From: an uncultured Clostridia bacterium
GTDB lineage: Bacteria > Bacillota > Clostridia > TANB77 > CAG-508
Length of the DNA: 44,776 bases
Direction: 5' to 3'
Assembly (NCBI GenBank): GCA_934148985.1
Contig: CAKPDO010000007.1
Location: 1 to 44,776, forward strand
The position numbers and the translations under genes were made by a program. The notes beneath the pieces were generated by a model. It was not told where the DNA came from. It searched no databases and saw only the letters and a program-made list of their open reading frames with translations. How positions within the stretch are numbered: the first letter of the stretch is position 1; every line of letters starts with the position of its first letter. Shown one piece after another: positions 1-8,644 of this stretch.

Positions 1-5
1 AAATA

Positions 6-37
6 TTAGCACTAAATGTAAAAAAATTTAGTGCTAA
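6..37 (-). terminator. stem-loop downstream of the DUF4143 ATPase gene
   Basis: A perfect 12-bp inverted repeat (TTAGCACTAAAT / ATTTAGTGCTAA) lies just past the stop codon of the minus-strand gene at 62-1375. The window edge cuts off the sequence beyond it, so I cannot see whether a proper T-run follows on the minus strand. Confidence 0.6.
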
Positions 38-61
38 TAAATAAAAAATTTTAAGACATTT

Positions 62-1375
62 TCAAAAATGATTGACAGTGATTTTTTTAATATTACCAAT
101 TAAATACAACGGTATATTTATAATATTTTCCTGTTTTTCATAACCAGCCATCGAAGTTCTTACATTTACCTTGGTTTCATATCTTTGAATAAATGACTTT
201 AAGCTCTTTGCTTGCAAATTTTCATTTGACTTGACTTCTATCGGCACATTATTAGTTCCTATTTGAATTATAAAATCCACTTCTGCTGTTCCTTTATCAG
301 CTGACCAGTAAAGAACTGGTGAATCAGTTCCAGTTTTTAATTCTGTTAGCACATATTGTTCTGTTAAAGCTCCTTTAAATTCAATAAATATTTCATTTCC
401 ATCAATTATAGAAATTGCATCCAAATTTGCCTTTGCACATAATAATCCTACATCCAATAAATACAATTTAAAAGCATTAAAATCTTGATAGGCTGATAGT
501 GGAACCTTACAAGCATTTACTCTATTTATTTGATAAACTAAACCACAATCTATAAGCCAAGATAATGCAAGTTCATATTCCCTAGCTCTTGCTCCTTGCT
601 TTATTAATCCATATATAAATTTTTTATTTTCCTTAGCTAACTGTGTTGGAATATTGTTCCAAAGTTGCCTAATTCTTGGTACAATATTATTAGGTGCATG
701 TTTTGAAAAATCTTGTTCATATGCCGCTAATAAAATTTCTTGCTTTCTTCTAACCTCTTTAAAATCTTTTGTTTTTATGTATGTTTCAACAATTTCAGGC
801 ATACCACCTATATAAAAATATTGTTTTAAATAATTTTTTAATTTGTCTGCAAATACATTTATAAGATTTATATCATTTTTTTCTATTAACTCTACAATAT
901 CATCTTCTCCTAATGCTTTTAAAAATTCCTTGAAATTTAAAGGATATAAATCCAAAAAATCAACTTTTCCAACAGGAAATGATATTCCCTCATGCATTGC
1001 AACGCCTAAAAGTGAACCTGCAGCAACAATATGATATTGACTAGCATTTTCATAAAAATATTTTAAAGCTGTAAGTGCTTTTGGCGTTTCTTGTATTTCA
1101 TCAAATATTATTAATGTATTTTCTGGTTCAATATTTACTCCAGATTCGATTTTTAGTCCTTGTACTATTCTTTCTATGTCAAAATCTCCAGAAAATAATT
1201 CAATCATTCTATTATTTTCATCAAAATTTATGTATGCACATTTTTCATATTCGCTTTCACCAAATTCTTTCATTAGCCAAGTTTTTCCTACTTGTCTTGC
1301 TCCTCTTATTATTAAAGGTTTTCTCTCTTGTGATTCTTTCCATTTTTTTAGTTCATTTATTTTATATCTATACAT
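62..1375 (-). CDS. AAA+ ATPase with C-terminal DUF4143 domain
   Basis: This 437-aa protein has an N-terminal AAA_14-type ATPase: Walker A GARQVGKT at about residues 25-32 and a Walker B-like LIIFDEIQE near residue 90. The C-terminal half is DUF4143-like and contains a PD-(D/E)XK-like pattern (AEVDFII, then IEVKS). Such proteins are common in anaerobes, often in variable regions; their function is unsettled and a selfish or defence role is only an inference. I chose the ATG at 1375 because AGAGGTGA sits 5 nt upstream; the GTG at 1384 would overlap that ribosome binding site. It is a single-gene unit with its own promoter and a palindrome over the -35 box. Confidence 0.85.
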   Translation of the reverse strand: MYRYKINELKKWKESQERKPLIIRGARQVGKTWLMKEFGESEYEKCAYINFDENNRMIELFSGDFDIERIVQGLKIESGVNIEPENTLIIFDEIQETPKALTALKYFYENASQYHIVAAGSLLGVAMHEGISFPVGKVDFLDLYPLNFKEFLKALGEDDIVELIEKNDINLINVFADKLKNYLKQYFYIGGMPEIVETYIKTKDFKEVRRKQEILLAAYEQDFSKHAPNNIVPRIRQLWNNIPTQLAKENKKFIYGLIKQGARAREYELALSWLIDCGLVYQINRVNACKVPLSAYQDFNAFKLYLLDVGLLCAKANLDAISIIDGNEIFIEFKGALTEQYVLTELKTGTDSPVLYWSADKGTAEVDFIIQIGTNNVPIEVKSNENLQAKSLKSFIQRYETKVNVRTSMAGYEKQENIINIPLYLIGNIKKITVNHF

Positions 1376-1393
1376 AAAAATCACCTCTATATT

Positions 1394-1422
1394 ATTATAA
1401 CAGCAAAAATCACAAAAGTCAA
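1394..1422 (-). promoter_or_regulatory. sigma-A promoter of the DUF4143 ATPase gene
   Basis: On the minus strand TTGACT (1417-1422) and TATAAT (1394-1399) are separated by exactly 17 bp, directly upstream of the AGAGGTGA ribosome binding site of the gene starting at 1375. Confidence 0.8.
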
Positions 1423-1440
1423 AGGACTTTTGTGATTTTT
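1405..1440. repeat. palindrome overlapping the -35 box, with a third half-site at 1457-1470
   Basis: AAAAATCACAAAAGTC (1405-1420) and its exact reverse complement (1425-1440) flank a 4-nt loop and cover the -35 element. The half-site GACTTTTGTGATTT recurs as a direct repeat at 1457-1470. The arrangement suits an operator, but part of it may derive from the adjacent intron remnant. Confidence 0.6.
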
Positions 1441-1459
1441 TTCACATTTTTCAAATGAC

Positions 1460-1614
1460 TTTTGTGATTTCTCATATCTTATCCTTAAACTTTACTACTG
1501 ACTTCTTTCAGATTCCAGCTCACGATGGACACCCTTGTCATTCGCTAACAGTTCGCCACTATCAGGCACTGTAAGGGACTTTCACCCTCAAGTTGTTGCC
1601 CATGCTTGGCACAC
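1460..1614 (-). mobile_element. 5' fragment of a group II intron (domain I remnant)
   Basis: Read on the minus strand from 1614, the sequence starts GTGTGCC and continues with blocks I recognise from bacterial group II intron 5' ends: GAGGGTGAAAGTCCC, then GCGAATGACAAGGGTGTCC, then ATCGTGAGCTGGAATCTGA. These are domain I segments of introns common in Clostridia. There is no reverse transcriptase/maturase ORF and no domain V nearby, so this is a truncated remnant. The 3' limit is uncertain; recognisable intron sequence fades at about 1490-1460. The identification rests on remembered family sequence, not on a search. Confidence 0.72.
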
Positions 1615-1620
1615 ATAAAA

Positions 1621-1658
1621 AATTGAGGCTGAAAAAATGAATTTTTTCAGCCTCAATT
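1621..1658 (-). terminator. rho-independent terminator of the unknown gene 1676-2650
   Basis: Perfect 18-bp arms (1621-1638 and 1641-1658, containing TTGAGGCTG / CAGCCTCAA) are followed on the minus strand by a T-run (1616-1620). It lies directly after the stop codon of the gene at 1676-2650 and just before the intron remnant. Confidence 0.85.
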
Positions 1659-1675
1659 CTTTGCATCCGACATTC

Positions 1676-2650
1676 CTAGTTAAGCGCCGAAATGCTTTTA
1701 ATCTCAAAAACAAATTTCAATTCCGAGGTTTTATTTCTCATTGTTACCTCAGAAAGTTTTAAAATATTAACCGGTACTTTAAAACTTTTAAACCTTCTGT
1801 CATTCCCAATTTTCTTGAGAACTTTCTCCTTTATCTCTCCCAAATTGGATTTTATGTATTCCATTTTGTTATCCCAATTTACTACTACATCGACATATAC
1901 ATGTATAAAGTCGAAAGTGGTATCTTTATTTGGATTCTCGGGAGTGCAGAAGAACTCCGGCTTGCCGACACGGGTAATAAATCTGTCAATGCCTTGTGGC
2001 AAATCTCTTTTTTTGAAATTTACGTTGCGTACTAAATTTCCAAAAGTTTCTTCCGTGTCTCCAAGTTGCATCTGTGTAATTGCTTTTTTTCGTATGGCAA
2101 CATTATCACAACCCCACTTTTCACCTAATTTTCTCAATTCTGTCTCACAGTCATACCATGCTTTTTCACTGCTGTGACTGATATACAAAGAGCCAATAAA
2201 TATATCACTCCTTACTATTTCCTTTTCTTTCAGTAAAGTATACTTTCCATTTGAATCAAAGAAATAGAATTTTCCATTGCTCACTCGAAATACAGTATTA
2301 CATACTGAAAATGGTTTTTCATATATTTTTTCGAATCGTTTTACATCATTGTAAAACTTTTCGATGCTATCCCCAATTTCCAGACATAAGATAGCTCTTT
2401 TCAGAGCATACGATTTCTTCCCATATTCTTCTACATAGCGCGGTCTCTTTTTCTCTTCATCATAGTATCCTACTACTAAAACTTCCCGATCGAAGTCTTG
2501 ATAATGTTCTCCAGTTTTTCCGTTAAACATTATTCCTTTAATTCCAGCCTCTTTTGCTTCTTTTATTGACAAGAAAATATATATTCCTTCTTCATTAAAG
2601 AAATACACTTTCTTGTCAAAGATTCTTATTGCTTTGTTTTTGATCTCCAT
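1676..2650 (-). CDS. unknown protein with an internal repeat; foreign-looking composition
   Basis: I do not recognise this 324-aa soluble protein. It contains two similar segments, KVYFFNEEGIYIFLSIKE near residue 14 and KFYFFDSNGKYTLLKEKE near residue 127, which suggests a duplicated beta-rich module. It has no signal peptide or membrane segment. Its codons are visibly richer in C/G third positions than those of neighbours, and it contains an in-frame CGG (FDREV, about residue 54), a codon almost absent from the other genes. Reading on in the +1 frame there meets a stop at once, so CGG must act as a sense codon if the gene is functional. It has its own consensus promoter, a structured leader, an AGGAGGAG ribosome binding site 5 nt before ATG and its own terminator. 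A recently acquired cassette is likely. Confidence 0.75.
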   Translation of the reverse strand: MEIKNKAIRIFDKKVYFFNEEGIYIFLSIKEAKEAGIKGIMFNGKTGEHYQDFDREVLVVGYYDEEKKRPRYVEEYGKKSYALKRAILCLEIGDSIEKFYNDVKRFEKIYEKPFSVCNTVFRVSNGKFYFFDSNGKYTLLKEKEIVRSDIFIGSLYISHSSEKAWYDCETELRKLGEKWGCDNVAIRKKAITQMQLGDTEETFGNLVRNVNFKKRDLPQGIDRFITRVGKPEFFCTPENPNKDTTFDFIHVYVDVVVNWDNKMEYIKSNLGEIKEKVLKKIGNDRRFKSFKVPVNILKLSEVTMRNKTSELKFVFEIKSISALN

Positions 2651-2670
2651 TTTTCTCCTCCTATTATTAT

Positions 2671-2720
2671 TAAGGAGGGTGCGCCTCCTTAAACTTGATA
2701 AAGTTTTTGAGGCTAAAGCC
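2671..2720 (-). promoter_or_regulatory. structured 5' leader with three tandem hairpins, one carrying an SD-like and an anti-SD arm
   Basis: Between the promoter and the start codon, minus-strand RNA would fold into GGCT-AAGCC-type (about 2710-2720), AAACTT/AAGTTT (about 2692-2707) and TAAGGAGG/CCTCCTTA (2671-2691) hairpins. The last arm, CCCTCCTTA, could instead pair with the real AGGAGGAG ribosome binding site about 20 nt downstream, so a translational switch is possible. I see no T-run, so it is not a terminator. Confidence 0.45.
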
Positions 2721-2734
2721 TTTTATCGATATAT

Positions 2735-2763
2735 ATTATACCAAATCGTCATGTTTATGTCAA
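2735..2763 (-). promoter_or_regulatory. sigma-A promoter of the unknown gene 1676-2650
   Basis: TTGACA (2758-2763), a 17-bp spacer and TATAAT (2735-2740) on the minus strand. The bases after the -10 box, ATATATCGATA, closely match those after the -10 box of the GGDEF-like gene (24476). Confidence 0.8.
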
Positions 2764-2819
2764 CCTTAATATCTTCATTTGTGTATTTTCTCAATATTAC
2801 TAATTAAATACAATTCGTC

Positions 2820-3663
2820 TTATCTTTCCTCATCATCTTTTTCCTCAATTTTCCTTTGTAAATCTATTTTTAAATGTTCCTCTCTTACCCTAACATTTTC
2901 TCCATTTACATCCACATCAAAATAAACACCATCAGGAATACCGATCCATGTTCATATTTTCTGTTAGAGCACCTAACATATAATAAGGAATTCCATTTTC
3001 TCTAATAGTTTTTGTCCAGTGTTGATGACCACAGAAAACAGAAAGTATATTATTATGTTTTTGTAGTATAGCTTTTAATTTGTCCCTATTCATTAACATT
3101 CCGCCATCAATGTTTTCCTCAAAATAAAAATTTCCTTTCATATCATCTTCTGCAACACCAAAATGCGAAAATACAATTACTTTTTTGTCTTTATTTGAGT
3201 TTAAATCTTGTTCTATCCATTCCAAATCCGTATCTGAAATATATTGAGTTCTACGTTTTTCATCTTCTGGATTTGTATCTGTTCCTACAAAAAGTAAATG
3301 ATATCCATTCATATCAATTCCATATGTAGCATTTTCATATCCTAAAATATCCATAATTTCTCTATTACTCTCTACTGCTTTTAGTTCATGATTTCCTATT
3401 AATGTATAAAATGGTACATTAAATCCTTGCAATTTTTTCCATATATGTTTTAAATTTTTTATGTCTTGTTCTTTATTTTTTGAAGCCTGTATCATATCGC
3501 CTAAATTTATACATACATCTGGTTTTATTTCATGATTAACCTTATCTATAATTTTATCAGTAAGAGGTTCAGCATATTCTACAAGTTTTCTATTTACTTT
3601 CCATTCTGGCTTTTGGTCTATATAATGTATATCAGAAAACACACATATTCTTAATTTATCCAT
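2820..3663 (-). CDS. metallophosphoesterase, interrupted by a C-GGT +1 frameshift site
   Basis: Calcineurin-like phosphoesterase, 280 aa when the frameshift is read. Metal-binding motifs are in order: FSDIHY near the N-terminus, NLGDMI, GNHE, FSHFG and CGHQHW. In the zero frame the protein stops after NMNMDRYS. Skipping the C at 2943 (GAT-C-GGT) gives NMNMD-GIPDGVYFDVDV and a natural charged tail ending at TAA 2820-2822. I start at ATG 3663; an in-frame TTG at 3675 lies directly against AAAGG and is less likely. It follows ackA closely and is probably co-transcribed with pta-ackA. The substrate is unknown. Confidence 0.8.
2940..2943 (-). other. putative +1 frameshift quadruplet CGGT (site 1)
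   Basis: Zero frame GAT CGG TAT TCC TGA stops at once; GAT-(C)-GGT ATT CCT GAT continues the phosphoesterase as D-G-I-P-D. Confidence 0.8.
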
Positions 3664-3678
3664 ATCATTTTCCAACCT

Positions 3679-4869
3679 TTATTTTATAAGATTTTCCGTA
3701 TCTCTTGCAATCATTAATTCCTCATTTGTAGGTATGACATATATTTTAACCTTAGATGTATCTTTAGAAACTAATTTTTCTTCACTTCTAACTTGGTTTA
3801 AATCTTCATCAATTTGAACTCCCATAAACTCAAGTTGTTCGCAAATCCATTTACGTATATTAATTTGATTTTCGCCAACACCACCAGTAAATACTATATA
3901 ATCAATTCCTCTCATTGCAACTGCATATTTAGCAATATAACCTGCAATAGCATAAGTAAATGCTTGAATTGCAATTTTAGCTCTTTTGCTTTCGCCATAA
4001 GATGCTGCTTCAATTTCTCTAAAATCAGGTGCTAATCCTGAAATTCCTTGAACTCCAGATTTTTTATTTAATATACTTTCAACTTCATCAGCTGATAAGT
4101 TTTCTTTTTTCATTAAATAAGTTACAACAGATGGATCTAAATCTCCGCTTCTTGTAACCATTGGTATTCCTCCAAGAGGGCTAAGTCCCATAGATGTATC
4201 TACAGATTTTCCACCTTCAACAGCGCATATACTTGAGCCTTGACCTAAGTGGCAAGTTACAATTTTTAAATCCTTAATATCTTTATTTTCTATTTCTGCT
4301 AATCTTTTTGATACATATTCATGTGATGTTCCATGAGCTCCATATTTTCTTATTCCATATTTTTCATAATATTCATAAGGAATTGGATAAATATATCTTT
4401 CTTCTGGTATTGTTTGATGAAAAGCTGTATCAAACACTGCAACCATAGGCATATTAGGAGCAATTTTTTTACAGGCATTTATTCCTAAAATAGCTGCTGG
4501 ATTGTGAAGTGGCGCAAGTTCCCCACATTCTTCTATTTCTTTTATTACTTCATCTGTTATTAATACAGGTTTATCAAACTTTTCTGTTCCTTGTACCACT
4601 CTATGGCCTATTCCATCTATTTCACTAATACTATCTATAACTTTATATTCTGTGTCTGTTAATTGCTTAAATGTAAATTCTATTGCCTCTGTATGATTAT
4701 ATACAGGGTTTTCTATTTTTATTTTTTGACCATGTGCTTTATGTGTTATAAAAGCTTCTTTTTCTCCTATTCTTTCATATTTTCCAGATGCTAATACCTC
4801 ATCTGTATCCATGTTAATTAATTGATATTTTAGTGATGAACTTCCACAATTTAATACTAATATTTTCAT
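3679..4869 (-). CDS. ackA: acetate kinase
   Basis: Converts acetyl phosphate and ADP to acetate and ATP in the cytoplasm, the energy-yielding last step of acetate fermentation. The 396-aa length is typical. Visible motifs are KILVLNCGSSSLKYQL at the N-terminus, FDTAFHQTIP, the phosphate-binding HLGQGSS and a C-terminal TGGVGENQ. The start is ATG 4869; an open frame to 4920 is leader sequence containing the repeat described at 4880-4985. It lies downstream of pta in the same orientation with a 118-bp gap, the usual pta-ackA pairing. Confidence 0.97.
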   Translation of the reverse strand: MKILVLNCGSSSLKYQLINMDTDEVLASGKYERIGEKEAFITHKAHGQKIKIENPVYNHTEAIEFTFKQLTDTEYKVIDSISEIDGIGHRVVQGTEKFDKPVLITDEVIKEIEECGELAPLHNPAAILGINACKKIAPNMPMVAVFDTAFHQTIPEERYIYPIPYEYYEKYGIRKYGAHGTSHEYVSKRLAEIENKDIKDLKIVTCHLGQGSSICAVEGGKSVDTSMGLSPLGGIPMVTRSGDLDPSVVTYLMKKENLSADEVESILNKKSGVQGISGLAPDFREIEAASYGESKRAKIAIQAFTYAIAGYIAKYAVAMRGIDYIVFTGGVGENQINIRKWICEQLEFMGVQIDEDLNQVRSEEKLVSKDTSKVKIYVIPTNEELMIARDTENLIK

Positions 4870-4879
4870 TTTAAAAATC

Positions 4880-4985
4880 TTCCTTTCTTCCAAACGAGAT
4901 GTTTTGGGGCCTTTGCTCATTTAGTCCCCGGCTTTTCTGCTCTTTTTTGGTCTTTGCCCACTCAAGACCCGGTCCTTTTTGTCTC
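4880..4985. repeat. dispersed GGACCGGG-type repeat between pta and ackA
   Basis: The gap contains GACCCGGTCCTTTTTG (4966-4981) and a diverged copy around TTAGTCCCCGGCTTTTC (4921-4937). Related copies occur at 14111-14166, 17604-17655 and 27160-27335, mostly just upstream of ribosome binding sites. Confidence 0.6.
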
Positions 4986-4987
4986 TT

Positions 4988-5989
4988 TTAATCTTGAGCC
5001 TGAACAGCTGTTATAGCAACAACTCCAACTATATCATCTGCTGAACAACCACGAGATAAATCATTTACAGGTTTGGCAATACCTTGACAAAGTGGTCCAT
5101 AAGCTTCAGCCTTTGCTAATCTTTGAACTAATTTGTATCCTATATTTCCAGCGTCCAAATCTGGGAATATCAAAACATTTGCTTCCCCTTTTAGAGGGCT
5201 TCCAGGTGCTTTTGACTCAGCTATTTCTGGAACTATTGCGGCATCTAGTTGTAATTCTCCATCTACTAGTAGATTTGGCTCTTTTTCCTTAACAAGTTTA
5301 GTTGCCTCTATTACCTTTTCTGTAAGCTCAGACTTAGCACTTCCTTTAGTAGAATATGAAAGCATTGCAACTTTAGCATTTTTTTGAACTAGTTGCTCAA
5401 AACTTTTTGATGATGATATTGCAATTTCTGAAAGCTCATCTGCTGTTGGATTTTGATTTAATCCGCTATCTCCAAATATAAATGTACCTTTTTCACCAAA
5501 TTCACAATCCGGAACACACATTACAAAAAATGCTGAAACAAGCTTTGTTCCTGGTTTTGTTTTTAATATTTGAAGTGCTGGTCTTAATGTATTTGCTGTT
5601 GAATGAGCTGCTCCTGATACCAATCCATCAGCTTTTGAATTCTCATCTTTAAGCATCATCATTCCAAAATATATTGGCTCTTCTAATAATTTTTTGGCTT
5701 CTTCAAGTGTCATTCCTTTATTTTTTCTAAGCTCATAAAGTTTTTCTTTATATTCTTCCTTTTTATTAGATGTAAGTGGATTTATAATTTCCACTCCATC
5801 TAAATTTATTTCGTATTTTTCACAATCTTTTGTTATTTTTTCTTCATCCCCTAAAAGAATTACTTTTGCAAATCCTTCTTTAGTAACTTTGCTTGCTGCT
5901 TGTAAGACTCTTTTGTCTTCAGCTTCTGGCAAAATAATTGTTTTTACATCATTTTTAGCTCTTTTTTTTATTTCTTCAATAAATTTCAT
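4988..5989 (-). CDS. pta: phosphate acetyltransferase
   Basis: Transfers acetyl from acetyl-CoA to phosphate, supplying acetyl phosphate to AckA. The 333-aa length matches the short Pta of Firmicutes. Family segments seen are IILPEAEDKRVLQAA, GMMMLKDENSKADGLVSGA, IFGDSGLNQNPTADELSEIA and AMLSYSTKGSAKSE. An AAAAGGAGG ribosome binding site lies 6 nt before ATG 5989. First gene of the pta-ackA-phosphoesterase cluster. Confidence 0.96.
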   Translation of the reverse strand: MKFIEEIKKRAKNDVKTIILPEAEDKRVLQAASKVTKEGFAKVILLGDEEKITKDCEKYEINLDGVEIINPLTSNKKEEYKEKLYELRKNKGMTLEEAKKLLEEPIYFGMMMLKDENSKADGLVSGAAHSTANTLRPALQILKTKPGTKLVSAFFVMCVPDCEFGEKGTFIFGDSGLNQNPTADELSEIAISSSKSFEQLVQKNAKVAMLSYSTKGSAKSELTEKVIEATKLVKEKEPNLLVDGELQLDAAIVPEIAESKAPGSPLKGEANVLIFPDLDAGNIGYKLVQRLAKAEAYGPLCQGIAKPVNDLSRGCSADDIVGVVAITAVQAQD

Positions 5990-6003
5990 TTTTTCCTCCT
6001 TTT

Positions 6004-8484
6004 TTATATAACAGCTTTATGTATTGTAAAAATTTGATAACTTAGATTTCCATATATATCTTTTATCCACAAGTAGTATGGCTTGTCTATATCAAGAGAT
6101 ACATGTATTGTAATTGGATCATTGCTTACTCTAATTGTAGGTTGTGTAACTTCATTTGTACTATCATTTGTCGTTTCATTTGCTACCTCGTTTACTACAT
6201 TAGTATTGCCATAATTCCATATTACACCATTTGGTAGGCTTATATTTGTTTCATTATTCATTTCATTACTTACTGCACTATTTGTTATATTATTTACCGC
6301 ATTTTCATTAGGCATATTATTTTCTTCTATACTTATAATATTATTTGTTGCAACAAATTCACTAGGAATATCTAAACTTTGTGTAATTTGCCATCCAATA
6401 ATATTTAATTCACCATTTAGCCTAATTTCTACATTATTATTTGTATTTCCTATCCAGTCTGCTGGTACATTCATATATGTTATAATATTTCCATCTTGAA
6501 GCTCATATGTACCTTCTTGTGGGAAACAATCTACTAGTATTTCAGCTTCTGAAATATTTCCTAAATTATCTTCAGCATATACCTTATATCGGCCATTTTC
6601 TCTAATTGTTCTCGTTCCATTTTCCTTTGACCATGTTATTTTGTCCCAACTAAATGGACTATCATATAAACCTGATTCATTATCTATTGCTGTTACATTA
6701 ATTGTTACATATCCTTGTCCTAAAGTATCTTTGTTAATTGTATACGATATTTCTGGAGGAGTATTATCAATTTTATCTATTTGAATTTCTTTGTTACTCG
6801 TATTTCCAGCCATATCCCTAATCCATATATAATATTTTCCATTTTCATTAATTGCCCATGTTACATCTAAATCTGGAGTTACATTTTGAATTTCTTTCCA
6901 TTGTTCATTATCTGGGCCATTTTCATTTTGAGTTATCGCCCAAGAATTCATTCTTATATTGTCTGATGCAACTATTTTTGTTTGTTTAGTTAGCTCCCAT
7001 GTTTCATTTTCGTATTCTATACTTTTGAATTCTGGAGCTTTTTTATCTATGTCTGCAATTGTTAAATTGTTAAATTTTGGGCATCCATATCCATATAGCT
7101 CGTCTTTTCCTTCTGTTCCTAAATCTTCGCAAAAATTTCTTATAAAATTATATATTTCAAGTATTGTGGCATCTTTATTATATGTTTTTATTAATGCAAT
7201 TATTGCTGTTATTCCTGCATTTGAATACTGTGCACCTGACCATCTTGAAATATTTGGATTATTTCCAAAAATTTCTTCTACATCTGTACTTGGAGCTGAA
7301 AAGTCTATGTAATTTCCTGTTCCAGAATAATCTGTAATTTTTAATTCTCTATCTAATGATGCTACTGCAATTGTCATTCCATTATTTGCTGGATAATCAT
7401 TTTTCTCATCTTCCTTTTGATTTGCATATATATAATTTGAAGATACTGTACATACTGGTATATTTTCCTTAAAACATGCTTCTAAAGCATAATTTATAAC
7501 TTCATTTTCGCTATGTATTAACTCATAGCAAACAACATCAGCCTTTTCTCTGGCTGTTTTTAATGATTTTAGTATACTTGTAATAGATGTATACCCTTCC
7601 TTTGTTACTGTAACAAGTGGTAATATTTTTACATTTTGTGTTGTAGAATCTACCAATACCTCTGCAATTCTGCTTCCCTGTTTGGTCGTTTCTGATATGT
7701 CTTTATTATCTAAAATGTAATTATAATAATTTTCATCTATTCTAGGACTTATAAATTCATTTTGATAATCTAAACCATATCCAATTGTCCCAATTACTAT
7801 GTCTTTTGGATTTCCGTTATCATTTATTATTTTTGCGTAATTATCTAATCCCATTAATGTTACCCCAAGTGAATGGTAATTATTTAAATTAACATCAGTT
7901 TTACCATACATTGTTTGTGATATATCATTTATTGGTGTATTTTGAAATATTTCATCATTATAAATTTTTTCTACATAATCTCTTTCTTTGTAATAATTGT
8001 ACATTGCTTTTGTTAGTTTTTCTGAATAAAAGCTTAAAATATATAGGCCATCTGCAACTTCTTCAATTTCTTCTTTAGCTACTTTTTCTTTTATTTCACT
8101 TGCTTTTACTATAATACTTTTTGTTTGATATGGATTTTTTATTTCAAGTATTTTGTCATTTTCAGTTATTTCAAATACTGAATTAGACAATAATTTTTTC
8201 ATTTCTTCTTTTGAATTAAAAGCCATATTTTCTGCTTCATCTGTTATATCAAATTCTTCCTTTAATGATGAATCTATCTCATCTCTTTTTACTTCTTTTG
8301 TTTCCATGTTTATTGTTATTTTAGAAAAATAATTTTTACACGTTATCCCATCATCATATGATATTGGAGGCCTTTGATGTAATTTTATCACAAAAATTAT
8401 TCCTATTATTATTAAAACAATTCCTACTATAATTCCCGAAATTAATATTCCTTTTTTTACCTTAGTTCTTGTTTTTCTTCTCAT
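6004..8484 (-). CDS. membrane-anchored subtilisin-fold pseudoprotease with Ig-like repeats
   Basis: The 826-aa protein has one N-terminal membrane segment (about 12-34), then an unfamiliar region, then an S8 subtilase fold (about 205-475), then three Ig-like modules ending in similar strands (YYIWIRDMAGNTS, YKVYAEDNLGNIS, YYLWIKDIYGNLS) and an Asn-rich linker. The S8 landmarks survive (the oxyanion Asn in TVSSN about 350, IAVASLDRELKITDYSGTG, IDFSAPS, YGYGCPKFN), but all three catalytic residues are replaced: Asp by G235 in TIGYGLDY, His by Q269 in KQGSRIAE, Ser by Q419 in SGAQYSNAG. A binding or scaffold role at the cell surface is inferred. It is divergently arranged with the M23 gene. Confidence 0.82.
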   Translation of the reverse strand: MRRKTRTKVKKGILISGIIVGIVLIIIGIIFVIKLHQRPPISYDDGITCKNYFSKITINMETKEVKRDEIDSSLKEEFDITDEAENMAFNSKEEMKKLLSNSVFEITENDKILEIKNPYQTKSIIVKASEIKEKVAKEEIEEVADGLYILSFYSEKLTKAMYNYYKERDYVEKIYNDEIFQNTPINDISQTMYGKTDVNLNNYHSLGVTLMGLDNYAKIINDNGNPKDIVIGTIGYGLDYQNEFISPRIDENYYNYILDNKDISETTKQGSRIAEVLVDSTTQNVKILPLVTVTKEGYTSITSILKSLKTAREKADVVCYELIHSENEVINYALEACFKENIPVCTVSSNYIYANQKEDEKNDYPANNGMTIAVASLDRELKITDYSGTGNYIDFSAPSTDVEEIFGNNPNISRWSGAQYSNAGITAIIALIKTYNKDATILEIYNFIRNFCEDLGTEGKDELYGYGCPKFNNLTIADIDKKAPEFKSIEYENETWELTKQTKIVASDNIRMNSWAITQNENGPDNEQWKEIQNVTPDLDVTWAINENGKYYIWIRDMAGNTSNKEIQIDKIDNTPPEISYTINKDTLGQGYVTINVTAIDNESGLYDSPFSWDKITWSKENGTRTIRENGRYKVYAEDNLGNISEAEILVDCFPQEGTYELQDGNIITYMNVPADWIGNTNNNVEIRLNGELNIIGWQITQSLDIPSEFVATNNIISIEENNMPNENAVNNITNSAVSNEMNNETNISLPNGVIWNYGNTNVVNEVANETTNDSTNEVTQPTIRVSNDPITIHVSLDIDKPYYLWIKDIYGNLSYQIFTIHKAVI

Positions 8485-8572
8485 AAATTATCACCTAAAT
8501 TTAATTTTCTGTTACATTCTATATTATAATTAAAAAAATATCAATAGTTTTTTTATTTCTTGCAAAAAATTC

Positions 8573-8602
8573 TTGACAAATTTGCTTTTGGCACTATATA
8601 AT
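8573..8602 (+). promoter_or_regulatory. sigma-A promoter of the M23 peptidase gene
   Basis: TTGACA (8573-8578), an 18-bp spacer and TATAAT (8597-8602), about 40 bp upstream of the M23 reading frame and within the divergent intergenic region. Confidence 0.75.
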
Positions 8603-8644
8603 CTTTTTGTTTTATGTCCTATTAATTTGAAATGAGGTGTTTTT

